From assembly GCA_029747015.1 (NCBI GenBank), contig JAKOGI010000006.1, positions 796,001 through 860,000 on the forward strand: 64,000 bases of DNA. Direction: 5' to 3'. Origin of the DNA: Carnegiea gigantea. Lineage: Eukaryota > Streptophyta > Magnoliopsida > Caryophyllales > Cactaceae. Below, piece by piece: positions 11,313 to 21,273 of this stretch (its first letter is position 1; the number at the start of each line of letters is the position of its first letter). The notes beneath the pieces are model-generated. The model saw nothing but the letters and a program-made list of their open reading frames with translations. It was not told the origin of the DNA and searched no databases. The position numbers and the translations under genes were made by a program.

Positions 11313-12339
11313 TTTAGTAATTTCTTGGAACATATAGTAGGATTATTGAACTTGTGATTCAACGATATGAAACTTTTAGATGTTAGTTTGTGAACTTTGT
11401 TGTTTGATGGTTTGGATGAGACCTTATGTTTTGGTCCTTGAAACATATATTATGTATGAATTGTGGTGATGAAACAATGGGATGGTACTTGAAACTTGTT
11501 GCGTGATGGTTTGTATGAAATTTATGACGCAACAATGGGAATGTGACGAATGGTTTGGATACCTTGTTGTTTTGATGGGTTGGATAAGAATGTCAGAATG
11601 CTAGTTGAAAATATGCACAAGGAAAACCTAAAAATCAGCAAAAATTATGCCAAAATATTTCCAGAATTTGCGTCAAAAAAGAATCAGACGCTAAAAACAC
11701 ATTTTAGATTTAGCGTCGGATAAGTTATTGGACGTTATTAGCGACAGACATATTTGACGCCAAATACATAGTTTGCAATTCTAATTGCGTCGGAATCAGT
11801 TCAACACTAATAGCGTCCACAGAAAAATCAGACGCCAAACTTACACTGGGCGACGCTATTGGCGTCGAATAAAGTCTGACGCCATTAGCGTCACCTACTT
11901 TATCTGGCACCAATCGAACGCTGTTGGCATCTCACAAAGTTATCCGACGCCAAACTTTTTTAGCGTCGAGGGGTTTCGCGTCAACTCATTTTCGGATGCC
12001 AATCGACGCTAAATAGGTTTAGCGTCGAATTTAAGTGAGATGGCGTCGGATTGTATCGGTCGCTAATAGTGAGATTTCCTGTAGTGCAACACCATAAAAA
12101 CCGCCAAAGAACCCCGAAGGTTAGAGGCCCATAGGGCGGAGCCCCGAAGGGCAATTAAGCAAACCGAACGTCGGTTGAGTTCAAGCGATACTTGAACTTA
12201 GCACTAGGAAGCGACTTGCAAGGACTTTTCTCCCTCATATAATCTAATCAAATATGACATAGATAAGTGAAAATGTCATTAGGAGAGGAAGGAAAGGAAT
12301 AATAGGACCTATCATGGTAGATGCTTGTAGGACATAGAG

Positions 12340-13520
12340 GCTTTCTCGCCTCAAACCGTTGAAACAAAATTCGAGTGCCCTTGGAACCCGAAGAACTCCA
12401 CCTTCAGCTCAATATTTGCACCCCTTGGACTCAAGGGTGCCTAAAGAAATGTGGTTATGCTTCAAATCAGGAGCATGATGAACATTTGATAAAGTCCTGA
12501 TAATACCATCATGGGTCCTGATTTTAATAGTACCAATATTCCAGCGACATTACATTGGGTATTGTTGCCCATGTGAACAATAGTCGAGTTAACTGGATCA
12601 TATGTTGAAAACCAGTCCTTATGAGGACATATATAATAGGTACACCCATAATCAATAATCCAATCAGAAACGCTCCACTTTTCAGTAGAGGTAGCAAATA
12701 GAATGTCACCATCAGAATCATATTCAACCAATGTGGCTTTTACAGGTTCATGAGGGTATGATTGTGAATTATTTTCTTCTTTCTCCCTCTTGTTTTTTAA
12801 GTTAAAACACTCAGAAATTAAATGTCGTGACTTTCTATAATGACGACAGGATTTGTTGGACTTACGTCTTTCAAACTTTGATTTAGAGGTGTTGCCTGTA
12901 TCAAAGGATTCACCCCTCATTGATAAGCCTCCCCCCTTTTCAGCATGAACTTCAAGGTCAAATTTTTCTTTTGACAGCAAATTGGCCTTGACATCCTCAA
13001 ATGACAAAGTGTCATTGTTATTATATAACATAATTTCTTTAAAATGCTTATAAGAGGCAGGTAATGGGACAACCAACAATATAACTTTATCCTCATCCTC
13101 AAGTTTGACATCTAAACTCTCCAAATCAATAATGATCGAGTTAAAATTATCAAGATGATTTTGGATGGGAGTGCCTTCGGCCATAGAAAATGTATGCAAA
13201 CGTTCTTTGAGACAAATCTTTTTTGCAAGACTCTTGGTCATGTATAAAGTCTCTAAACCAAGCCAAAGATCAGCCATAGTGGTCTTCTTAAGCACTTCTC
13301 GAAGGACATGAGGTGCTAAGCAAAGTTGAATGGCTGATAGAGCCTTCTCATCAAGCTCCTCCCATTGCTTATCGGTCATGGTAGCAGGCATCTTGGTTTT
13401 ATCACCAAGAGCTTTCTTCAAACCGTATTGGGTTAGAACAACCATCATCTGGACCTTCCAAATATTAAAACTTATCTTACCATCGAACTTTGAAATATCG
13501 AATTTCATAATGGAAGACAT
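12340..13520 (-). pseudogene. Copia-B gag with protease/pre-integrase remnant
   Basis: A 352-codon frame (13520-12462) begins MSSIMKFDISKFDGK and carries a UBN2-type gag domain (LYMTKSLAKKICLKERLHTF; residues ~85-200). The zinc knuckle near 12830 is degenerate: CRHYRKSRHLISEC lacks the second Cys of CX2CX4HX4C. The protease motif has become IIDYGCTYY, where D-S/T-G is expected. A frameshift near 12520 separates it from a pre-integrase segment ([18 protein letters not shown], about 12340-12455) that itself has a stop. No polymerase follows. It is closely related to the gag of Copia-C. Confidence 0.8.
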
Positions 13521-13549
13521 CCTTGATCAACCTAAACTCTTATACCACT

Positions 13550-14029
13550 TGTTAGGAAATTTTAAAGGATCAGAAAGGATGTATGAATATTTTCAGAAAT
13601 TAAGCAAGATAGGAAATAAATTAATTGACACCGAATTTACTTGGAAAACCCAAATTGGGAAAAAGCATGGGCGGAAGAATAAAATCTACTATAATATTGG
13701 AGTGAGTACAAGCATGATCTCAAGGGGCTAATAAGCAACAACAAGATCAATACAAAAGAGAGTAAAGCTCAAGAAAATAAAACTCTCAAATAAATTCACT
13801 CAAGAAATGTGGAATTGGTGTGTCCACCCTAGTACAAAATATGGTGAATTTATAGGGAAGAAACATTGCATAAAAATAATGATGGATAAATGTGGATGAA
13901 ATGTCCATAAAAACTCCCTTAATGCAGATAATTCTCCATGTAACAACTTTGCCATAAAAATAGCCATAAAATCTTGTATTAAGGCTTGCAATAAACCCCA
14001 AAACGGACTAGAAATGAGGAATCCAAGAG
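13550..14029 (-). repeat. 5' LTR of Copia-B, truncated
   Basis: Starts TGTTAGG on the plus strand and follows the 3' LTR to 14029 (ATCCAAGAG), then diverges abruptly into sequence leading to the GST relic. It keeps the pre-insertion site of the hAT MITE. Confidence 0.75.
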
Positions 14030-14370
14030 ATCTTAAGTTTTTAGTTGAAATAGTTCATGAATATGGTATTAGAACATTTTTTAACTAGAGATCTTAAGTT
14101 CAAATCTCAGTAGCTCAACCTCTATATTGCTTTATTGTACAAGGTAAGGAACGATTGTTACAGCATCTATGTTTCTAGCTCAAAGAACATTCTTGCGAGG
14201 CATGTATTATATTATAAAATCTTTTTTTTGACCTTCAACTATTAGTCAAAATTTTTAATTGAAATGATTCTTGAACAATTTAATCATTTGATTTGGAATG
14301 AGATCACCAAATGTAGTAGCTGTCAAACTGAATGTACCATCAATCTAGTAAGATTGTTGAATTGTTGTAG

Positions 14371-14880
14371 GAGTTGCATTCGATTATATAGAGGATGCCC
14401 TTAATAAATACAAGCATGGACCATTCTTCCAAGGTGAAGAATTCAGCTTTGTAAGCAACTTTTTCTGATTTACATTAAAAGGGGAGTATATACACATGAT
14501 TATCGCAACCCATAAGCTATAGTATTAGTAACGGCACATTATATGATTCAGGTGGGCATTACATATGCTTCTTTTATCGAAAGATTTCAACTCCTTTTGT
14601 CCAACGTTTGGAAGTATGAAATTGCTAAAGGCCGGCCTGAACTAGCCGCATGGATTGGTATGCCAAATTACTTCAACTGAAAGTTTTCTTAAACTAATAC
14701 AATATCCAAATTTGAACTGTCTTCGTCGTTACTAAAAACTTCTCTCTTTTAATTTGACGTTGGTTTCATAACAATTTATAGGAGTTCAACAAAATTGAAG
14801 CGCAAACACAAACAAAATACAGAGACACCGAAGAACTTCTTGGGTAGTAGAAGAAGCATATTGTGGTAAGCTGCACAACA
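14371..14880 (+). pseudogene. Lambda-class glutathione S-transferase relic (IN2-1-like), three exon pieces
   Basis: Plant lambda GSTs are thiol transferases/dehydroascorbate-type enzymes with an all-helical C-terminal domain; only that domain is seen. Exon pieces: 14371-14450 (AFDYIEDALNKYKHGPFFQG, donor GTAAGC), 14552-14657 (SFIERFQLLLSNVWKYEIAK, GRPELAAWI), and 14782-14880 (FNKIEAQTQTK, ELLG). The phase between pieces 2 and 3 does not fit exactly. In piece 3 two consecutive stops, TAG TAG at 14845-14850, stand where relatives have two aromatic residues before KK. No exons for the N-terminal thioredoxin-fold domain are visible upstream to 14030, where the truncated Copia-B LTR begins; that rearrangement may have removed them. 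Confidence 0.75.
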
Positions 14881-15227
14881 AGTATATTTTAAGTAGTGTC
14901 TCTTAGAATTATCTTAAAATATTCGATTAACGAAAGAAAGAAAAGGAAAAAGAAGTTATTTTCAATGTTTTCTTGTTTTAATTTCGTTGCCAAAGAATTT
15001 AATTTGTGGAACTAAGGATCGAGTATATACATACTCACAACAACAGGAATAATAAGAACGACGAAGACAACAACGTGCTTAATGCTGGTCCTGCCTCACC
15101 CATGTATGTAGTTGTGGTCAATAAATGGCAGGAGCTGATCTGTTCAAGTTAAATGCCTTGTTTCTTATGAAGTGCTATAGATTAATAATATGTTTTCAAA
15201 CATTAAACTTGATTGTGCTTTGTTCTC
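14881..15227. other. Region between GST relic and Copia-A
   Basis: Probable 3' untranslated or flanking sequence of the GST relic. Copia-A inserted at its end; the same flank resumes at 28037. Nothing coding is recognised. Confidence 0.4.
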
Positions 15228-15428
15228 TGAGAAAATCGAGCAAGAGAGCAAGAAAGATGGCTATGAATTTCGTGTGTATTGCATGCCGAGCAGCGTTTGC
15301 ATTTATACAAGAGGAATGAGTGAAAAAGTCCTAGCACTAAACCTACCTTAGCCTCCAAGTATCCTAACCAAAATAAAGGAGAATAATTACAAGATTACAA
15401 AATACATAATAACAATATTTAAATAACA
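15228..15428 (-). repeat. Copia-A 3' LTR, left part
   Basis: Matches 27821-28021 with about a dozen differences. It ends with TTTAAATAACA, which is repeated at 23220-23230 on the far side of the nested element. Confidence 0.9.
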
Positions 15429-15708
15429 GAAGAATTGCACCTCGAGCCATCATACTTTGGTATAATCATTTCTGGACCCGACCAGTTTGGAAACGCATTT
15501 ACGAACCCATTCAAGTTTGGGTATAATAATTTCTGGAACCCCAAATTTTGGGTATAATAATTTACAGACCCTTTTAAATTGCAAAAAAACCCCTAAACTT
15601 TTAAAAATTTGCAATTTAACTCCAATATTTAAAAACTTACTTTCAAAAATTCTAAAATTATGTTTGTGATTTTTTGCTCACTATTAGATCTCGACGTTCT
15701 CTTTCATC

Positions 15709-15724
15709 TGATATCAGAGCCATG
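15709..15724 (+). promoter_or_regulatory. Caulimovirid minus-strand primer-binding site (tRNA-Met)
   Basis: TGATATCAGAGCCATG differs by one base from the initiator-Met tRNA complement TGGTATCAGAGC. It marks conventional position 1 of the viral genome and lies ~85 bp before the first viral frame. Confidence 0.7.
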
Positions 15725-15808
15725 CGCACAAAAATAATTAAGATTATTAAGCTAATTAATGATTAATTAAGCCAATTAATCGTGATTAAGTGTGACTAAC
15801 TATGTTTA

Positions 15809-17483
15809 ATGCTGGAAGCATCACCTGCTTGTCCTGGTCCAAATTATTCACATATTGTTCACTCACCGGAAGGTAATATCTCAATAGCGCCCCAATTAAA
15901 CTATATTACTAATATAGTTTTAGAACTAAAAGCGGTATTAGCTAAAATTAAGACTGAACTAAAAGATCTTAAGAATTAGTTAACAGTTGTTCATCTTTCT
16001 CTTATTAACGAAATTAGACATAGCGAAAAATCTACTCGTAAAATTAGCACTCCTTTTCAGCATAAGTATCCTTTTCAAAATCCAAAACACAAAATTCCAT
16101 TTCCTTTGCAAGAGATAAAAATTCAACAAAAAGTAGGAGAACATTCTGGTGAAAAATCTACTGAAGAAAAAGAAGATAGAGTATGAAAAATATAGTCATG
16201 AAGAGCTACAAAAAATGTTTGATAAAGAACAAAATCCCGAAGAACTAAACAAAATCATGAGCGCTATTAGTGATAAATATAATGTCTTGTCTAATGATAA
16301 TAAAGAGACCAATAATGTCCAACTAGAAGAAGAAATATATCAGCAAATGAATCTTATTAAACTCGATGATCTTAATGTGTTACCATTAGAGGAAATTAAA
16401 CGAAAATTAGATAAAAAATATGGTAAACTGGTTGCGGAAAATGAGATTAACAAAATAAGAGAAGAAATTGACTTACATGAAACACAGACTAATCTTGTTA
16501 ATAATGTCGTTCCTAAACCTGAAGAATTTGGTGAACCTTCCACAAGAAACACTCATTTCTTGAGACCTAGGTATGTTCCTGCAGGACGAACAAATAATTT
16601 TTCCTTCGCGTTTGTCGCAAGGAAAACCACGACCTATGAAGAGATTGGCTTTACCCCAATTAGTCAAACTGGTTATATCTTAAACATCGATAGAGCTCGT
16701 AATAGAGAAGAAATATTTGAGCACTGGAAAAGAGGAATGAACAGTGTCTTAAATTTAAATACTACGTGGACTACGGCAAACCTTCTAAATTATATCGTGC
16801 ATAGTTTCTCGGGCACTATAGCTGACTGGTATGATTCTTTAAGTGAAGATGGTAAAAATACTTTAAGAACTATGGAAACACCAGCTGCTATGTTCAGAAG
16901 TCTGTGTAAAGAAATTAAGACCGAATTCATCGGAGCTAAAATTGATTCTGAAGAAAAAAACACGAGAATGGCAAAGAAAAATTAACAACATAGAATTGTA
17001 GGATATGAGATACTTAGAAAATTATATTGCAGAATTCAGTCAATATTATTATAAAATTGGGCATAATGAAACAAATCTTGGCATGTTCTATGACAAATTG
17101 TCATATCCTATAAATTCTATAATTAATGGAAAATACATGGCATGGTTTGAACAAATAGATGTTGTAGATACCCTTGGAGCGAGAATTTTCTATTTGCGAA
17201 AATGGCTCAATGAACAATGTGTTGATCTTCAAAAGCAAAAGAAGATTAAGAAGTAGTTCTTGACTTGTTGGGATTCACCTCACCAATGGGGAAAAGAATC
17301 TGAGAAAAGAAGAAAAAGAAAATTCTATAAGAAAAAGAGCTTTAACAAGCAGAGAGGCAAAAAATATAGAAGAAAATATTATAACAAATCGAGTTCTAAA
17401 AAACGTAGATTTTTTAGGAAAGCTGCTTATTGCCCGGCAAGAAAAAACAACTGCAAGTATTGGGCATGTGGAGAAGTAAGGCA
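15809..17483 (+). pseudogene. Endogenous caulimovirid coat-protein-like region, broken
   Basis: The coat protein packages the viral DNA and RNA. An ATG at 15809 opens a frame with a TAG at 15977-15979 and a TGA at 16184-16186. A second frame (about 16149-16985) has an acidic, Glu/Lys-rich N-terminus and the conserved core around YILNIDRARN and WTTANLLNYIVHSFSG. A third frame (17005-17483) has YYYKIG, NLGMFYDKL and DTLGARIFYLRKWL, a TAG at 17254-17256, then a very basic stretch (17300-17430) and the start of a zinc knuckle. So there are at least two frameshifts and three nonsense codons. In the knuckle the first Cys position is Tyr (TAT). The hAT insertion at 17484 cuts the knuckle. Confidence 0.8.
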
Positions 17484-18088
17484 TAGGAATGGCAATGGGG
17501 CGGGTACGGGGCGGGTTGAGCCATACCCGTACTCGTACCCATTTTCGAAAATAGTACCGATACGCATACCCATAGCCATCGGGTATTGAAAAACTACACC
17601 CATATCCTTACCCACCGGGTTTTTGCGAGTTTGCGGGTTTTATTCGGGTTTGTATAGGAAATAAAAATTAATACCCATATTAAACCCATATTTGAATTTA
17701 ATATTAGTAAATTCAACAAGTCATTAACACGTTTTTGTTGAACGCGTACTAAACATCCCCTACCATAATATTTGGTCACAACAAGTAGCAACAATCCACA
17801 TGAGGAGCATAGATTATCTATCCACCAGTAAGATATACAAATTTGGGCTGGATATTTGGGCTGCCAAGCTTGATTAATTAAGTCAGATTAGGTTTTTTTA
17901 AATTAATAAAAAAATGGGTACGGGGCGGGTTCGGGTACAGGGCGGGTGAAGCTCGTACCCGTACCCGTATCCATTTTTCTCAAACCCGCCCCATACCCAT
18001 TTAAAACTCATTTTCATCACCCATTTGGGTTATAAACGGGGCGGATTTTTCGGGTTTTAAATGGGTACGTGTTTTATTGCCATCCCTA
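17484..18088. mobile_element. hAT MITE inserted in the viral zinc knuckle
   Basis: Ends TAGGAATGGCAA and TTGCCATCCCTA are inverted repeats. The 8-bp target copies are GTAAGGCA (17476-17483) and GTAAGGTA (18089-18096). Subterminal regions are dense in GGGTACGGG/CCCGTACCC blocks in both orientations; the interior is AT-rich with no coding frame. Same end type as the element at 61096. Confidence 0.85.
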
Positions 18089-18385
18089 GTAAGGTATTAT
18101 GCTAACGAATGTAAAAATAGGAAGAATAACAAACTTATTGAAACTTTGGGAAGCCTAGATTATGTTGAGTTTAGTGAAGATGAAGTTTTAGAACTAGTCC
18201 TAGGCAACAACAAAGGAATTGTTGAAATTATAGAGGACAATGAATATGAAGAAAGTGATTATGAAGAAACTAGCCATATGATGGAAAGTAGCTCGATAAG
18301 CCTTGGTGATCTTCAAGGAGAAGAATTTGTGGTAGATAATGATCATGAAGAAGTTAAGGGAGATTGGGTTCTTCCCATAATCTAA
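18089..18385 (+). pseudogene. Caulimovirid coat-protein C-terminal part after the hAT insertion
   Basis: The frame resumes with the zinc-knuckle end ANEC, then a long acidic tail (EDEVLE, EDNEYEESDYEE) to a TAA at 18383-18385. Acidic C-termini are common in caulimovirid coat proteins. The His ligand position is Tyr (TAT) here, while the left target-duplication copy still ends in CAT. Confidence 0.7.
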
Positions 18386-18442
18386 AAGAACATGATCTAT
18401 AAAAAATCTATTTTTCAAATAAAAAGCAAATAAGTATGTGAA

Positions 18443-19102
18443 ATGATAGAAGGAGATCTTGAGATCAAAGACTGTGAGTATGACATTGGGGAAGTTAATC
18501 TGATCAATTAGGAGAATATCCTTAAGCATAACAAAGATAGAAAGTATAGGTATATCCACGTCAGAAGTGTCCAAGTTCAAATCACTCCATAACAATATTA
18601 TGGTAAAGATATTGATCTTTACGCTTTACTCTGTGATATCAGACATATCAAATTTAATAATCAAATAATTATAGGGATAAAAACAAATTTATGTAATAGG
18701 TCAATAGGTTTCAATTGTCGACCTGTATATTATATGAATCTAAAAGATGAATTTGCTAAAAACTTCCTATCCCTTAATATCACAACAGTCGGGATCAACA
18801 TGAAAAGAGGAGGATATCCGTTACGAATATTTTGGAAAATCATCTATAAGTTAGATAATACGATAGACCCTAAGACTAAGGTAACAATGATAGAGGCAGA
18901 AAAATTTGAAAGTCCCACCCCAATGCAGAAAATTCAAAGAATTAAGTCTAACCCTCAAGATATAAAAATCAATCGTTCATGGATATCTAGCTTTGCCCAC
19001 CCTATAAAAATTAATAAAAAAAATGTAATAAAAATTGATGAGGAGGAAAAAATCACCATTAAACCCCAATTATTAAGAAGTATGAGCACAAAGTCAGATT
19101 GA
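18443..19102 (+). pseudogene. Endogenous caulimovirid movement-protein-like region (30K superfamily)
   Basis: Movement proteins of the 30K type dilate plasmodesmata for cell-to-cell spread. The segment has the beta-strand-rich pattern: KYRYIHVRSVQV, DIDLYALLCDIRHI (the invariant Asp region), GFNCRPVYYMNL and LSLNITTVGINM. Two in-frame stops occur, TAG at 18509-18511 and TAA at 18590-18592, before the longest open part (18734-19102, stop TGA). It follows the coat-protein region and precedes the protease, an order noted as unusual. Confidence 0.65.
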
Positions 19103-19699
19103 GGAGAAAGATCTTCATCCGCTGAAGAAGAGCATAGGGAAGAGGATACAATTAGCATGATCAGTGAAATAAGTAGAATGAGTTTTGAAGCTGTAAGACC
19201 CAGTTTAGATCGATTAACAAGTCTGGAAAGAAAGGTCATTGGATACAAAACTAGAACTATTAGTGAACCAATTTATGGGGATGAATTAGTCAAAAATATG
19301 ACCATGAAAATATCCTGTGAAGCTACCAATACAAACCCTAATAGCATCTATATCCCAATAAAGGTATGTTTAGAGGGATATAATAAATATGGACTTCGTG
19401 CCTACATAAATAGTGGTTGTTCTGTATGCTTTGGAAAAATAACATTATTTCCTGAATTTATGTGGAAAAAAGCTAAAAGTCCTTTACAAGTAAGAATAGC
19501 TGATAATAGTGTTATGAGCCACAATGAAGCTATAGAAGGATTAACCATAGAATTAGGTGGAGTTCAATGTATTATACTAGTTCTATGGGCTACTGATCAA
19601 CCCTCTCATGATATAATTATTGGAAATAATTTTCAAAGATTATATTTTCCATGCACCCAGACCATAAACCAAATAATATTTACGATTAATAGTCACTAA
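19103..19699 (+). pseudogene. Caulimovirid aspartic protease region with substituted catalytic residue
   Basis: Retropepsin-like protease that would cleave the polyprotein. The open frame 19157-19699 contains AYINSGCSVC, where the family has D-[ST]-G: the catalytic Asp codon is AAT (Asn) at 19409-19411. Downstream are ARIADNS-like and HDIIIGNNF, the latter matching the conserved Ile-Ile-Leu/Ile-Gly motif. Ends with a TAA at 19697-19699 before the RT frame. Confidence 0.7.
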
Positions 19700-21273
19700 G
19701 TTCCTATTAAAAAATTAAGTAAGGCTTACACTCATCACAAAATTAAATTTAGACGCAGTCAGCGTGGTGAGAAGGTAATGCTTGCACAACATGAAGTAGC
19801 ACTAACAATCTCATTACTCGAGTTATCTGTTAAAGAACAGATAATTGAACAACAAGAAAAATTATGCAAAGAACTCTATTATGACAATCCTCTGAAATTT
19901 TGGGATAAAGATAAAATATTTGCTAAAATTACTTTATTAAATCCCAACACTATCATCCGAGTTAAACAAATGGTGTATATCCACCAGGACATTCAAGGGT
20001 TTCTAAATAGATCAAAGAACTTCTGGATAAAGGATTAATTAGAAACAGTAAGAGTTCTCACACTAGTCCCTCTTTCATGATAAGAAATCATGCTGAGGAA
20101 AAAAGAGGAAAAGCCAGAATGGTAATCAATTACAAAAAACTTAATGATAATACTGTCTTTGATGGTTATTATATTCCTTACAAAACAGTCCTTTTTAACA
20201 GAATTCAAGGAGCCTCTTAGTTCTCGAAAATGGATTGCAAGAGTGGTTATTGGCAGATAAAAATGGAAGAGGAAAGTATTCCTTTAACTACATTTAGTAC
20301 CCTACAAGGACATTATGAATGGATAGTAATGTCATTTGGTCTTAAAATGCACCTCAAATATTCCAAAGAAGAATGGATAACATCTTCAAAGACCTTAATC
20401 ATTGTTGTCCAGTTTACATTGATGATATCCTTATCTTTTCTAAAACCATAGAGCAACATAAAAATGATGTTCTGGTTATCAACCAAAGATGCATTGATCA
20501 CGGTATTATACTTGAAAAAAACAAGTGCATTTATGCTGAACAAGAAATCGAGTTCTTAGGTCTAGAAATAAAAGTTGGACAGATTATTCTACAAAAATAT
20601 ATTCTGAAAAAAAATAGAAAATTTTCCTGAAAAAATTGAAGATAGGAAGCAATTAGAAAGGTTTCTAGGGTGTCTTACCTATGCTTCTGATTTCATTAAA
20701 GATTTAGCTAAACTAAGAAAATCATTACAGTAAGAACTCAAGGAAGATGTTAGCTGGACATGGACTATTAACGATATAAAGATTGTGCAAAATTTCAAGA
20801 AGATGTGTAAAAATCTTCTTGTCTTTAATTTGCCTAATGAAGAAGATGATTTAATTCTTGAAAAAGATGCCAGCAATGAGCACTGGAGTACGGTACTCAA
20901 AATCAAAGAAGGAGAAAAACTCTGCAAATATTGCAGTGAAAGCTTTAATAAAGCAGAATGCAACTATCCTACGATGGAAAAAGAAATTCTTGCAGTCATA
21001 AGGGGAATTAAAAAATTCTTAATCTTTTTAGCCCCTAAACCCTTTCTCATTCGAACCGATTGCAAAGGAATACTCGATTTTGTAAAAAAGAATTTATCAA
21101 ATATGCAAGCGCAAGGGCGACTCCTGTGTTGGCAATTATGGCTTAACCAGTTTTCCTTCTCTATTGAATATATACAGGGATTGAAGAACTCTCTGGCAGA
21201 CAGTCTAACTCGAGAACTCGCCAATGGTGATCATCAAAGCCGACCTCCTGTCAGAAAAGGAGGAAATCCTTAA
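19700..21273 (+). pseudogene. Caulimovirid reverse transcriptase / RNase H region, multiple breaks
   Basis: RT copies the pregenomic RNA and RNase H removes it. RT blocks: ARMVINYKKLND (about 20115-20150), [12 protein letters not shown] (20230), then in a different frame [12 protein letters not shown] containing the YIDD active site (about 20412-20450) and IEFLGLEI. RNase H runs from about 20840 to 21200, with EKDASN, NYPTMEKEILAVIRGI and IRTDCKG, so the acidic residues are present. Breaks: TAA at 20036-20038, TAG at 20218-20220, a frameshift near 20345, another near 20610 and TAG at 20731-20733. The final frame ends at 21273. Confidence 0.85.

Larger units (their letters stand above)
7565..12086 (+). 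mobile_element. CACTA (En/Spm-type) transposon with decayed transposase genes
   Basis: Terminal inverted repeats are CACTACAAGAAA (7565) and TTTCCTGTAGTG (ending 12086). Both subterminal regions (7575-7850 and 11680-12075) hold arrays of TTAGCGTC in both orientations, the expected binding-site pattern for a TNPA-type protein. Flanks are CAA+G on the left and CAA on the right, compatible with a 3-bp target duplication plus one extra base. It sits 29 bp from the Copia-B 3' LTR. Inside are a GC-richer leader (7850-8400) and remnants of TNP2-type and Transposase_24-type genes. It is probably immobile by itself, though the ends look intact. Confidence 0.85.
6303..14029 (-). mobile_element. Copia-B: old, gag-only Ty1/copia retrotransposon interrupted by CACTA and hAT elements
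   Basis: Minus-strand element. The 3' LTR is 6303-7536 and the partial 5' LTR is 13550-14029. Beside the 5' LTR the PBS reads TGGTATAAGAG, a degenerate initiator-Met tRNA complement. The polypurine tract TAAGGTGGAGAT abuts the 3' LTR. The only coding region is gag with a protease/pre-integrase remnant (about 12340-13520); most of integrase and all of reverse transcriptase and RNase H are absent, as in Copia-C. The two LTRs differ by roughly 8-10 percent over the shared part by eye, making this the oldest LTR element here. The 5' LTR stops at 14029, about 350 bp short of the 3' LTR's unique sequence, so a target duplication cannot be checked. Confidence 0.8.
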
